A stretch of DNA of 64,000 bases from JBPOFM01 sp051252455 (lineage in GTDB: Bacteria; Bacteroidota; Bacteroidia; Flavobacteriales; Flavobacteriaceae): assembly GCA_051252455.1 (NCBI GenBank), contig JBPOFM010000007.1:1-64000 (forward strand), in the 5' to 3' direction. Made by a program: the position numbers and the translations under genes. The notes under the pieces were generated by a model. It did not search any database. It was not told where the DNA came from and saw only the letters and a list, made by a program, of their open reading frames with translations. This document shows positions 18,501-27,478 of the stretch, piece by piece. Position 1 is the first letter of the stretch, and each line of letters opens with the position of its first letter.

Positions 18501-21500
18501 GTAGCATGGCGACTGTGTTGAGTAATCCATCACATCCTGTCATTATTAACAACATTCGCACCGGAATTGATGGTGTTGCATGTGTGGGTTGTGAAGTGGA
18601 TAATACAACGAATGTTATCAGCGAAAGTGCTTCAGACTTTGCAATGATTAATGTCGTAGCAGGGGTTGCAAGTACCGCCTCAATTTCTGTGGAAAATGTG
18701 TTGTCAATATTTCCAGCAGGAAGCGGTGCAGGTTTTGTGATACGTGATACCAACGATTTACTTCAAGTCGATTTGTTGAATTCGTTGACCATCACAACTT
18801 ATTTGGATGGTTCAATCCAAGAAACTCAATCTGGAGGAAACTTGCTTGGATTACAAGCTTTGGGTTTAATAAACATAACACCTACATCTTCTAACGGATT
18901 TTATTTAGTAGGATTTATAACAACTGAAGATTATGATGAATTAAGATTGACAGTTGCAGGACTTGTAGGTGTCATCAACAGCATTGAAGTTTACGGTAGT
19001 TATGTAGATTCTTCCATTCAAATTGAAGCAACGGTGATTAACGAAACTGCTATAGATGCTATGGATGGCAGTTTGTCGGTTACCGTAACTGGTGGAACGC
19101 CTCCATACCAATATTTATGGAGTCCAGGAGGCGAAACTACTAGTTCGATTGGCGAATTGTCTCCAGGTCTTTACACCGTTACAGTTACCGATGCAAATGG
19201 TTGTGAAGCGACTGCGGAATTCATAGTTTATACAGATGGCATACAATACCCAGTGCCTTGTAATACGGATGAACCGATTGCGATTACAGAAGTAGGTTTT
19301 ACAGATTTAACTATTAACGAAAGTACGTCCGGTACATGCGTTGTGGGCTGCGGTATTTTGAATGAAGAAAATATTATTGATGCAGATGAAAATAATTTCG
19401 CAACAGTTGCAACATTAGTTGGGCTTGGCGTCACACATACGTTACAAGTGACAGATGAAACTTCTGGTGAATTTTTTACTGCTGGTGGATACGCTGGTTT
19501 TCTAATTAGAAATGGCACAATTTTACAAGCCGATTTATTAGAATCCATAAACGTCAGAACCTTATTGGACGGCGATCAACAAGAAGTGAGTACAGTCGGA
19601 ACATTGGTTACTTTAAACAGCACATTGTTGGGGTCGGATGCTTATTATGTAGGTTTTTATACCACAACCGATTATGATGCTATTGAAATTTCCATTTCAA
19701 GTTTGACAGGAGTTTTATCTACAACCGATGTCTTTTATGCGGTTACTAGTAGTTTTTGCGCAGGTCCACAATTGGATTGTAACACCCCAACTCAACTTAC
19801 AAAACCAGAATTCCCGGTACGAATTGTAGAGGAACATACCGGTTTGGGAGGTGTCTTGGGTGTTGGCAGTGTGAACAATACTAATAATGTCATCGATTCA
19901 AACCTTGGTAATTATGCCTCCATCGATTTATTAGCAGGTGTTGTTGCAACCGGCTCCATCGCTGTAAAAGATGAAGTGACGGATTATCCAGAAATGACGT
20001 ATGCAGGATTTGATATAGAAAATGCGACATTAGTGAACACACAATTGTTTGACGCCATAACGATTTCCACCTATTTGGATGGAACATTGGTAGAATCAAG
20101 AACAGGAACCACAGAATTGTTACCTGTAAGCACAGGATTATTATTTCCGGGAACTGAAAGTGTGAGGGTAGGGTTTGTAACCACTTCAACATTTGATGAA
20201 GTTCGTTTAACAGTATCTCAATTGGTTTCCTTGAATTTGGGAACTACAAGAGTGTATGGAATGGTGCTTGAAGCTTTTTGTGAAGGAACTATTTCCTGTG
20301 ATGCGCCATACGTTTTGGCAAATCCAATTGACCCAGTAATCATCAATAATGGTAGAACCGGTATTGATGGTGTAGCATGCGTTGCTTGCGAAGTCGATGA
20401 TACTCAAAATGTGATTTCAGCAGACATTAGTGATTATGCATTGATAAATGTCGTTGCTGGTGTTGCAAGTACAGCATCAATTTCAGTAAAAGATGTTCTA
20501 ACGGATTATCCCGTAGGAACAGTCGCTGGTTTTGTGATTCGAGATACAAACGATTTATTGGAAGTTGATTTGCTCAACTCCATAACAATTACTACATATC
20601 TTGATGATGTTCAACAGGAACAAAGAACTGCAGCAAATTTATTGGCGTTGGAAGCTTTGGGCTTAATCAACATTACCCCAACATCTACTGATAATTTCTA
20701 TGTAGTCGCTTTTGCCACAACTTTCACGTTCGACGAAGTTCAAATTACTGCTGGTGCATTGGCTGGTGTTGTTAATTCTTTGGAAGTGTATGGTACCTAT
20801 ATCGATGCGACAACAACAGGATTATGCCAAAATGCAGATATTGTTCTCGTTAAAACGGGCGTTTTCAATGATGGAAATGGCGATAATTGTAGCGATGCTG
20901 GAGAAACAATTACCTACTCGTTCACAGTCACAAACGAAGGAAATACGACAATCACAAATGTTATACTCAATGACCCAATGTTGGGTGGGGATATTGCATT
21001 GGAATCTGGGGATGCTGACGCGGATGGCGAATTAGACGTCGAAGAAATCTGGATATACACCGCGGATTACACAATTTCACAAGACGATATTGACGTAGGG
21101 TTTGTCATAAATCAGGCAACAGTAACAGGAACCGACATCGACGGAATGGAAGTCAACGATTTATCAGATGACGACAGTATTCTTGAAGATGATGTGACCG
21201 AAACAACCTTATGCCAATCAACATCAACGATTGCCCTTATAAAAACGGGCGTTTTCAATGATGGAAATGGCGATAATTGTAGCGATGCTGGAGAAACAAT
21301 TACCTACTCGTTCACAGTCACAAACGAAGGAAATACGACAATCACAAATGTTATACTCAATGACCCAATGTTGGGCGGAGATATTGCATTGGAATCTGGG
21401 GATGCTGACGCAGATGGCGAATTAGACGTCGAAGAAATCTGGATATACACCGCGGATTACACAATCACACAAAACGATATTGACGCAGGGTTTGTCATAA

Positions 21501-23902
21501 ATCAGGCAACAGTAACAGGAACCGACATCGACGGAATGGAAGTCAACGATTTTTCGGATGACGACAGTATTCTTGAAGATGATAGGACCGAAACAACCTT
21601 ATGCCAATCAACACCAACGATTGCCCTAATAAAAACGGGAGTTTTTAATGATGGAAATGGCGATAATTGTAGCGATGCTGGAGAGACAATTACCTACTCG
21701 TTCACAGTCACAAACGAAGGAAATACGACAATCACAAATGTTATACTCAATGACCCAATGTTGGGCGGAGATATTGCTTTGGAATCTGGGGATGCTGACG
21801 CAGATGGCGAATTAGACGTCGAAGAAATCTGGATATACACCGCGGATTATACAATCACACAAGACGATATTGACGTAGGGTTTGTCATAAATCAGGCCAC
21901 AGTAACAGGAACCGACATCGACGGAATGGAAGTCAACGATTTATCGGATGACGACAGTATTCTTGAAGATGATGTGACTGAAACAACATTATGTCAGCCG
22001 AATGAAACTGCTGCAATCGCCGTCATAAAAACCGGCATGTTCAACGATGGAGATGGAGATGGCTGTAGCGATGTAGGAGAAACCGTTACTTACACGTTTA
22101 CCGTTACAAATGAAGGAACAGCTCCAATTACAAATATAGTCTTAAACGACCCAATGTTGGGAGGAGACATTACCTTGGCATCAGGCGACACCAATACAAA
22201 CGGTGAATTGGACATAGATGAAAGTTGGATTTACAATGCTGATTATGCCATCACCCAAGTGGATATCGATGCAGGTGTGGTGAACAATCAAGCAACAGTC
22301 ACAGGAGTTGGAAATGGCACATCAGTTTCAGATTTATCCGATGACAACAGTGTTCTTGAAGATGATGCAACAGAAACTACTTTATGTCAACCGAATGGGA
22401 CGGTTTCAATAGCGGTCATCAAAACAGGAACATTTAACGACGGAGACGGAGATGGTTGTAGCGACGTAGATGAAACCATTACTTACACGTTTACCGTTAC
22501 AAATGAAGGAAACACTCCAATTTCAAATGTGGTCCTAAATGACCCAATGTTGGGAGGAGACATTACCTTGGCATCAGGCGACACAGATTCAGATAATGAA
22601 CTGGACATTGATGAGGTTTGGATATACTCATATGATTATTCAATCACCCAGGCGGATATCGATGCGGGATTGGTAAGCAATCAAGCAACAGTTACGGGAA
22701 TGTTTAACAGTACTACTGTAACAGATTTATCCGATGATGATAGTGTTCTGGAAGATGATATAACCCAAACCACATTATGTCAACCTAATAATATGGCAGC
22801 GATTGCAGTCATCAAAACTGGAGTGTTTAATGATAGAGACGGTGACGGCTGTAGTGATGTAGGTGAAACAATAACTTATACGTTCACGGTAACAAACGAA
22901 GGGAGTTTTGACATAGCTAGTGTTGTATTAAATGACCCCTTACTTGGAGGTGATATAGCATTGAGTTTGGGAGATTCTAATTCTAATAATATATTGGAAG
23001 TTAATGAAACTTGGATTTATACTGACAATTATACAGTTACACGGTCGGATATAGATTCTGGAGCCGTTAATAATCAAGCGACGGTAATTGGAGTAAGTAA
23101 CGGTGTTAATTTAGCTGACTTATCAGACGATGATAGTGTAATTGAAGATGATGTAACTGTAACTCCTTTGTGTAATACTGGCTCCATATCTTTAGAGAAA
23201 GTTGGCGTTTTTAATGATGAAAATGCTGATGGTTCAACACAGATTGGAGAAACAATATCCTACAGTTTTGTTGTATATAATACAGGATCCGTAACACTTT
23301 ATGGTATTTCAATTCAAGATGAATTATCTGGTATTATCATGTCCGGAGGTCCAATGGTAGAGTTAGGCCCAGGAGAAGTAGATAGTACAACTTTTACAGC
23401 AATCTACATAATTACCGAAGAAGATTTGAATACAATGACCGTGACCAATCAGGCCATAGTCACTGCTACAGATCCTAGCGGAAACACAGTAAATGATACC
23501 TCTGACGACCCGACGGATTTGACGGATATTGACATCAATGGTGACGGTGAGCCTGACGATCCTACAATCACGGTTTTACCAGCAGTTGGAGGTCGTGAAT
23601 TTGAAATTTTCAATGCGGTTTCTCCAGACGGTGATAATCAGAATGATTTCTTTAGAATCGTCGGTATAGAAGACTATCCCAATAATAACCTTAAAATATT
23701 CAATCGTTGGGGAGTTCTCCTTTATGAAATGGATGGATATGGTATTGATGGAAAAGTGTTTACAGGTGTGTCTGATGGGCGAGTGACCGTCAGTAAAAAT
23801 GAGGAATTACCTACTGGAACCTACTTCTATGTTTTAAGACGATTCATAAGCGGTGGAGAGACATTGACAGACGAAGGATACCTATATATTAAAAGAAACT
23901 AA
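15509..23902 (+). CDS. Giant repeat adhesin with gliding-motility-type (type B) C-terminal T9SS signal
   Basis: This is a 2797-residue predicted surface protein. One hydrophobic segment (approximately residues 19-38) serves as signal peptide or anchor. Residues 53 to about 1768 consist of three super-repeats of 598-599 residues starting at P53, P651 and P1250. Each has three related modules of about 175 residues (module A with LC-LGCG, module B, module C with ACVGCE). The first two end in a SprB-type repeat (WSPGG...VTVTDANGCEAT). Seven DUF11-like repeats of about 130 residues (KTGVFNDGxGDxCSDxGET...) follow from about residue 1777 to 2687. The last 100 residues (SPDGDNQNDFF, FNRWGVLLYE, PTGTYFYVL) match the CHU_C gliding-associated domain, a type B T9SS signal. 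The PorP/SprF gene 12 bases downstream fits this. Confidence 0.93.
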   Translation: MDKSTYPYLANARLFTRKKLILFSFAVSFVLFSWSSNIYETLSNYFFAPVAVPCNTDVPVPLTNLNYTNLDVTSNTLGLCILGCGIQNSQRIVDANEDNFATVNTLLGLGVVHNIRVTDNTVGEFYTAGNYAGFLIRNTSVLQADLLSAIEVRTYLDGDDQESHTGTSLAVVNTTLLGSDRYYVGFYTNEDFDAVQISISSLAGILSSTNIFHAVTDSFCEGPALECNTPTPLARPEFPASISEERTGFGGLLGVGSITDVDNAVDSDSDSYANINFTLGLLATGNLAIKDELTDYEANTYVGFDIENTSVLNLNIINGTSIRTYLNGTLQETKSGISELISVDSGLLLTGTERSQVGFVTTLPFDEVQLSIQQTLSLNLGSTRVYGLVLEAFCEGNLECNSTVLSNPSQPVIINNTRTGVDGIACVGCEVDNATNVISESNSDFAMINVVAGVASTASISVENALSTFPAGSSAGFIIRDTNDLLQVDLLSSLTITTYLDDAVQETQTAGDLIGLQALGLINITPTDSNSFYLVGFETTLEYDEIRLTVAGLVGVINSLEVYGSYVDHSIKIDGTVINELTADASDGSISVSVSGGTPPYEYIWSPGGQITSSIDNLAPGAYSVTVTDANGCEATEEFIVYTDGPQNPIPCNTDEPFAITALDITDLTVSTNTTGLCVLGCGISNEDNIIDSDESNYATVSTVIGVGVNHSLTVADETNAEFFTAGGYAGFLIENTSILQADLLNAITVRTLLDGDIQETNSGATLAVVNTSLLGTSQYYVGFYTTANYDAIQITISSLAGVLSTTNVYHAVTNSFCVGPDLECNTPTPLAKPAFPARIVDEHTGFGGVLGVGSITDASNAVDSNSNSYASIDFILGVLTTGNLAIKDELTDYEANTYVGFDIENSSVLDLDIIGAVTIKTYLNGTLQETKSGISELISVDSGLLLTGTERSQVGFVTTLPFDEVQLSIQQTVGLNLGTTRIFGLVLEAFCEGELDCSMATVLSNPSHPVIINNIRTGIDGVACVGCEVDNTTNVISESASDFAMINVVAGVASTASISVENVLSIFPAGSGAGFVIRDTNDLLQVDLLNSLTITTYLDGSIQETQSGGNLLGLQALGLINITPTSSNGFYLVGFITTEDYDELRLTVAGLVGVINSIEVYGSYVDSSIQIEATVINETAIDAMDGSLSVTVTGGTPPYQYLWSPGGETTSSIGELSPGLYTVTVTDANGCEATAEFIVYTDGIQYPVPCNTDEPIAITEVGFTDLTINESTSGTCVVGCGILNEENIIDADENNFATVATLVGLGVTHTLQVTDETSGEFFTAGGYAGFLIRNGTILQADLLESINVRTLLDGDQQEVSTVGTLVTLNSTLLGSDAYYVGFYTTTDYDAIEISISSLTGVLSTTDVFYAVTSSFCAGPQLDCNTPTQLTKPEFPVRIVEEHTGLGGVLGVGSVNNTNNVIDSNLGNYASIDLLAGVVATGSIAVKDEVTDYPEMTYAGFDIENATLVNTQLFDAITISTYLDGTLVESRTGTTELLPVSTGLLFPGTESVRVGFVTTSTFDEVRLTVSQLVSLNLGTTRVYGMVLEAFCEGTISCDAPYVLANPIDPVIINNGRTGIDGVACVACEVDDTQNVISADISDYALINVVAGVASTASISVKDVLTDYPVGTVAGFVIRDTNDLLEVDLLNSITITTYLDDVQQEQRTAANLLALEALGLINITPTSTDNFYVVAFATTFTFDEVQITAGALAGVVNSLEVYGTYIDATTTGLCQNADIVLVKTGVFNDGNGDNCSDAGETITYSFTVTNEGNTTITNVILNDPMLGGDIALESGDADADGELDVEEIWIYTADYTISQDDIDVGFVINQATVTGTDIDGMEVNDLSDDDSILEDDVTETTLCQSTSTIALIKTGVFNDGNGDNCSDAGETITYSFTVTNEGNTTITNVILNDPMLGGDIALESGDADADGELDVEEIWIYTADYTITQNDIDAGFVINQATVTGTDIDGMEVNDFSDDDSILEDDRTETTLCQSTPTIALIKTGVFNDGNGDNCSDAGETITYSFTVTNEGNTTITNVILNDPMLGGDIALESGDADADGELDVEEIWIYTADYTITQDDIDVGFVINQATVTGTDIDGMEVNDLSDDDSILEDDVTETTLCQPNETAAIAVIKTGMFNDGDGDGCSDVGETVTYTFTVTNEGTAPITNIVLNDPMLGGDITLASGDTNTNGELDIDESWIYNADYAITQVDIDAGVVNNQATVTGVGNGTSVSDLSDDNSVLEDDATETTLCQPNGTVSIAVIKTGTFNDGDGDGCSDVDETITYTFTVTNEGNTPISNVVLNDPMLGGDITLASGDTDSDNELDIDEVWIYSYDYSITQADIDAGLVSNQATVTGMFNSTTVTDLSDDDSVLEDDITQTTLCQPNNMAAIAVIKTGVFNDRDGDGCSDVGETITYTFTVTNEGSFDIASVVLNDPLLGGDIALSLGDSNSNNILEVNETWIYTDNYTVTRSDIDSGAVNNQATVIGVSNGVNLADLSDDDSVIEDDVTVTPLCNTGSISLEKVGVFNDENADGSTQIGETISYSFVVYNTGSVTLYGISIQDELSGIIMSGGPMVELGPGEVDSTTFTAIYIITEEDLNTMTVTNQAIVTATDPSGNTVNDTSDDPTDLTDIDINGDGEPDDPTITVLPAVGGREFEIFNAVSPDGDNQNDFFRIVGIEDYPNNNLKIFNRWGVLLYEMDGYGIDGKVFTGVSDGRVTVSKNEELPTGTYFYVLRRFISGGETLTDEGYLYIKRN
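15665..20812 (+). repeat. Three tandem 1.8-kb super-repeats inside the adhesin
   Basis: Super-repeat units begin at codons 15665, 17459 and 19256 (CCN TGY AAT ACN GAT), spacings of 1794 and 1797 bases. The third lacks the SprB-type end module. The units are clearly related in protein sequence but their DNA has diverged at many third positions, so this is an older duplication than the 390-base repeats that follow. Confidence 0.9.
20848..23190 (+). repeat. 390-base repeats encoding DUF11-like domains
   Basis: Units start near 20848, 21238, 21628, 22020, 22410, 22806 and 23190. The first three are almost identical in DNA (exact 390-base spacing with only scattered differences), whereas units 4-7 differ clearly. 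This implies recent amplification or gene conversion of the first units. Copy number could vary between strains and could be wrong in a short-read assembly. Confidence 0.92.
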
Positions 23903-23914
23903 AATTCGAATCTC

Positions 23915-24850
23915 ATGAAATATTATATTATAATACTACTAGTTATAGTCTCTGTGAATTCAAGTTTTTCGCAGCAAGACCCACAATACACGCAATACAT
24001 GTATAATACACAAGCTGTCAATCCTGCCTATATAGGTTCAAAGGAGGCTGCAAGTGTTGGACTATTATATAGAACACAGTGGGTTGGATTTGATGGTGCT
24101 CCAAAAACAGGTACATTCACGGCCAGCACACCTTTAGGTGAATTGAAAAGAATGGGCCTTGGGCTATCTATAGTCAGCGACAATATTGGTCCAGCGAACG
24201 AAACAAATTTTGTAATTGATTATTCGTACTCTTTATTGTTCTCTGAAGTTTCAAGACTCTCATTTGGTCTAAAAGGAGGTCTTGACATTCTGGACGTAGA
24301 TTATACAAAACTTAATATTTATGATGATGGCGACCAGCAATTTATCAATAATGTGGATAAAAAATTTCAGCCCCAGATTGGAGCCGGTATATTCTATAAT
24401 ACCGACAGATTTTATATGGGCCTTTCGGTGCCAAATTTCTTAAACTCTAAACATTATAATACAGAAAATATCGATGATGTAAATGAAAACTCCATTGCCA
24501 TTGAGCGATTACATTACTTTTTAATTGCAGGATATGTCTTTGATATTGGTGAAAATTTGAAATTCAAACCAGCAACAATGTTCAAAGCTGTAAGTGGTTC
24601 GCCTTTACAAGCTGATGTTTCTGCAAATTTCTCATTCAATGAGAAATTTACCCTTGGTGCTGCCTATCGATGGGATGCCGCCGTAAGCGCCATGGCTGGA
24701 TTTCAAATCAGCGACCAATTATTCATAGGCATGGGATATGATTTCCAAACAACAGATATCGAGAAATATAGCGACGGTTCTTACGAGATATTTTTGCGAT
24801 TTGACATTTTCAACAAAGTAGAACGTATCCTAACCCCAAGATTCTTTTAA
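23915..24850 (+). CDS. PorP/SprF family type IX secretion membrane protein
   Basis: The protein has 311 residues, with a signal peptide (approximately residues 1-19, cleaved near SFSQQDPQ) and the family signature QDPQYTQYMYNTQAVNPAYIG at the mature N-terminus. The remainder is a beta-barrel-like pattern ending in an aromatic residue (RFF). Proteins of this family (SprF in Flavobacterium) are known to be needed for secretion or attachment of the neighbouring type B substrate such as SprB. It starts 12 bases after the adhesin stop and is followed 11 bases later by the OmpA-like gene, so the three form an operon. Confidence 0.94.
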   Translation: MKYYIIILLVIVSVNSSFSQQDPQYTQYMYNTQAVNPAYIGSKEAASVGLLYRTQWVGFDGAPKTGTFTASTPLGELKRMGLGLSIVSDNIGPANETNFVIDYSYSLLFSEVSRLSFGLKGGLDILDVDYTKLNIYDDGDQQFINNVDKKFQPQIGAGIFYNTDRFYMGLSVPNFLNSKHYNTENIDDVNENSIAIERLHYFLIAGYVFDIGENLKFKPATMFKAVSGSPLQADVSANFSFNEKFTLGAAYRWDAAVSAMAGFQISDQLFIGMGYDFQTTDIEKYSDGSYEIFLRFDIFNKVERILTPRFF

Positions 24851-24861
24851 ACCTACAGATT

Positions 24862-26814
24862 ATGAAAACTTATAAACTTATTATATGCCTTCTTTGCTTT
24901 AGTTTCAATATTAGTTTGTTTTCTCAAGTGGGAAAATTAGAAAAGGCAAACCTTAAGTACGATAAATACGATTATATAGATGCTAGGCAGATATATCTTA
25001 AAGTTGTTGAAAAAGGTTATAAATCTGCCGAAATTTATAGGAAATTGGGTGATACTTATTACTTCAACAGTGAATATTCTGGTGCTGCAAAATGGTATTA
25101 TGATTTAATAAAAGAATTCCCTGAAGAATCGACTACCACCGATTATTTTAGAGCGGCACAATGCCTTAAAACCATAAATCAACAGGAAGAATCGGAAAAG
25201 TTGATGGAAATATACAAATCCAAGGGTGGCAAAGCCATCGCACTTGCATCTTATAAAAATGTTGCTGATACCATTTTTAAAAAGGGTGTTCAGGACAAAC
25301 TTTTCGAAATTGAAAAAGTGGCAATAAACACTGAATATTCAGACTTTGGACCTGCTTTTTATGGAGATAGCTTAATTGTATTCACTTCAGGCGATAGCTC
25401 AATTAAAGTTATGGAAGACAAGTCAGTTGATTTATCAGGATGGGATAATCAACCTTTTTTAGACTTATACCAAGCATCTCTAGATGAAAACCTCACTTTA
25501 AAAAACGCAGAACCTTTAAAAGGTGATATCAATTCACCATATCATGAATCGACTGCGGTCTTTTCAAAAGATGGTAACACCATTTATTTTACGAGGAATA
25601 ACTATATAGAGGGTAAAAAAAGAAGAGATAAAGAGCATGTAATAAGACTTAAAATCTATAAAGCCACTAAAACTGGTGATACTTGGGGTAATGTAAAAGA
25701 GCTCCCATTCAATAGTGATAGTTATTCCGTGGGGCATCCTGCATTGAGCCCGAAAGGGGATAAATTGTATTTCGCTTCAGACATGCCAGGAACCTTGGGA
25801 ATGTCCGATATATGGTTTGTGAAAATTTTAGGGGACGACATTTATAGCAATCCCGAAAATATGGGAGAACCTTTGAACACTGTTGCAAGAGAAACATTTC
25901 CCTTTGTGAGTGCGGAAAATAACCTATATTTTTCAAGTGAAGGTCATGCTGGTATGGGAGGGTTGGATATTTTCGTTACAAAATTGACTAACGAAGGCCA
26001 TGGTGAAATATCTACATTCGGAGAACCTATCAATAGCGGAAAAGATGATTTTAGCTTCATTATAAAGGAGGACAGAATCGGCTATTTCGCATCAAATAGA
26101 GATGGTGACAAAGGAAGTGTCAGTGATGATATTTTCCAGATTTGGGAACGATGTGAAATTACCATTGAAGGTCCAGTTTTGGATGAAGCGACTGGAGAAA
26201 TCATTCCGAATGCGGAAGTCATATTATTGGACAGTAATAACAATGAACTCAACAAAGTTCAGACTGGTGCTGATGCTGTCTTTTCCTTCGTCTTGGAATG
26301 CGATAAACAGTATATTATTCGAGCACAAAAAGAAGGTTATAATCCAAAAGAAGAGATTATAGAAACTCCCAAGGATTCAAAAGCCATGGAGATGCCAATT
26401 ATGCTAAATATCCCCATGACTTTAAAGCAAGCAGATAAATGTCCTCCTGGTGATTTGGGCTGTCGTTTAACGCTTCAGCCTATTTATTTTGACTTTGATA
26501 AGTCAGAAGTTCGTCCAGATGCAGAAATAGAATTGGCAAAAATTCTAGCCGCTTTGAATGAATATCCTCAATTAAAAATCCATATAGAATCACATACCGA
26601 TTCCAGAGGAAAAGATTCTTATAACCTGAAATTATCCGAACGAAGAGCTCAATCGTCTTTAAAATGGTTATATTCTAAAGGAATTGCGAAAAATAGATTG
26701 TCCGCTAAAGGATATGGTGAAACCCAATTGATAAATCAGTGTTCGAATGGAGTAGAGTGTACGGAAGAAGAACACCAACTCAATCGACGTTCAATGTTCA
26801 TAATACGAGAGTAG
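24862..26814 (+). CDS. OmpA family protein with PD40 repeats and CarboxypepD_reg domain
   Basis: The 650-residue protein has a signal peptide of about 21 residues and a TPR-like N-terminal part (YIDARQIYLKVVEKGYKSAEIYRKLGDTYYF). PD40/WD-like beta-propeller segments follow (SKDGNTIYFTRN, SPKGDKLYFASD). A carboxypeptidase-regulatory-like domain lies at about residues 435-510, and a C-terminal OmpA domain (YFDFDKSEVRPDA, HTDSRGKDSYNLKLSERRA) binds peptidoglycan. Such proteins accompany PorP/SprF and the adhesin in many flavobacteria and probably hold the assembly in the envelope. A strong terminator follows at 26844. Confidence 0.93.
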   Translation: MKTYKLIICLLCFSFNISLFSQVGKLEKANLKYDKYDYIDARQIYLKVVEKGYKSAEIYRKLGDTYYFNSEYSGAAKWYYDLIKEFPEESTTTDYFRAAQCLKTINQQEESEKLMEIYKSKGGKAIALASYKNVADTIFKKGVQDKLFEIEKVAINTEYSDFGPAFYGDSLIVFTSGDSSIKVMEDKSVDLSGWDNQPFLDLYQASLDENLTLKNAEPLKGDINSPYHESTAVFSKDGNTIYFTRNNYIEGKKRRDKEHVIRLKIYKATKTGDTWGNVKELPFNSDSYSVGHPALSPKGDKLYFASDMPGTLGMSDIWFVKILGDDIYSNPENMGEPLNTVARETFPFVSAENNLYFSSEGHAGMGGLDIFVTKLTNEGHGEISTFGEPINSGKDDFSFIIKEDRIGYFASNRDGDKGSVSDDIFQIWERCEITIEGPVLDEATGEIIPNAEVILLDSNNNELNKVQTGADAVFSFVLECDKQYIIRAQKEGYNPKEEIIETPKDSKAMEMPIMLNIPMTLKQADKCPPGDLGCRLTLQPIYFDFDKSEVRPDAEIELAKILAALNEYPQLKIHIESHTDSRGKDSYNLKLSERRAQSSLKWLYSKGIAKNRLSAKGYGETQLINQCSNGVECTEEEHQLNRRSMFIIRE

Positions 26815-26843
26815 ATTGATTAATAGCACAGTTTACTTTTCTT

Positions 26844-26875
26844 AATACCTTGTCTGATGTTTCAGGCAAGGTATT
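26844..26875 (+). terminator. Terminator of the adhesin-porP-ompA operon
   Basis: AATACCTTGTCTGA pairs with TCAGGCAAGGTATT around a TGTT loop: 14 consecutive pairs including one T-G. It lies 30 bases after the OmpA-like gene stop. Confidence 0.85.
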
Positions 26876-26924
26876 ATACTTTATAAAAAATGTTAACTAC
26901 AATGTGAAAACCCCCTCTATTTTG

Positions 26925-26932
26925 TAATTTTG
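26925..26932 (+). promoter_or_regulatory. -7 element of idi (TAATTTTG)
   Basis: Exact match to the Bacteroidota -7 consensus TAnnTTTG. No clear TTG was found at -33. Its last base is only seven bases before the idi ATG at 26939, so a transcript starting at the usual distance would have almost no leader. Confidence 0.6.
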
Positions 26933-26938
26933 CTTTCT

Positions 26939-27478
26939 ATGAAAGAAGAACACGTCATCCTTGTCAATGAAAAGGACGAACAAATTGGTACGATGCCGAA
27001 ACTCGAAGCACATGAAAAAGCGGCCTTGCACAGGGCGTTTTCAGTATTTATTTTCAACGATAAAAATGAGCTTATGTTGCAGCAAAGAGCTGGACATAAA
27101 TACCACTCACCCAACTTATGGACGAATACCTGCTGTAGTCATCAGCGTGTGGGAGAATCTAATATAGAAGCTGGCAAACGCCGACTTCAGGAAGAAATGG
27201 GTTTTATGACGGAACTGAAAGACACGATTTCCTTCATCTACAAAGCACCCTTTGATAATGGCTTGACAGAGCATGAATTTGATCATATATTGGTAGGTCA
27301 ATTTGATGGTACACCCAAAATAAATCCTGAAGAGGTTTCCGATTGGAAATGGATGTCTTTGGAAACTGTCCAAAGCGACATGGAATACAATCCACATTTT
27401 TATACAGAATGGTTTAAGATTATCTTTGAAAAATTTTATGAAAACATTAATTTAGCTCATGAAGGTAACCGTCAGTAG
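26939..27478 (+). CDS. idi: Isopentenyl-diphosphate delta-isomerase, type 1
   Basis: Idi interconverts isopentenyl and dimethylallyl diphosphate in isoprenoid synthesis. The 179-residue protein begins at ATG 26939 (MKEEHVILVNEKDEQIG); an ATG three codons upstream is possible but lies over the promoter. The Nudix fold is evident: TNTCCSHQR carries the catalytic cysteine (C65/C66), followed by the GKRRLQEEMG Nudix helix, and HEFDHIL with the metal-binding part. Its 3' end overlaps the QueD-like gene by 20 bases, indicating translational coupling. Confidence 0.94.
   Translation: MKEEHVILVNEKDEQIGTMPKLEAHEKAALHRAFSVFIFNDKNELMLQQRAGHKYHSPNLWTNTCCSHQRVGESNIEAGKRRLQEEMGFMTELKDTISFIYKAPFDNGLTEHEFDHILVGQFDGTPKINPEEVSDWKWMSLETVQSDMEYNPHFYTEWFKIIFEKFYENINLAHEGNRQ

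Noticed and set aside
20848..22010. CRISPR-like direct repeats
   Set aside because: The units are 390 bases, coding and contiguous in frame, without spacers or cas genes; they are protein domain repeats.
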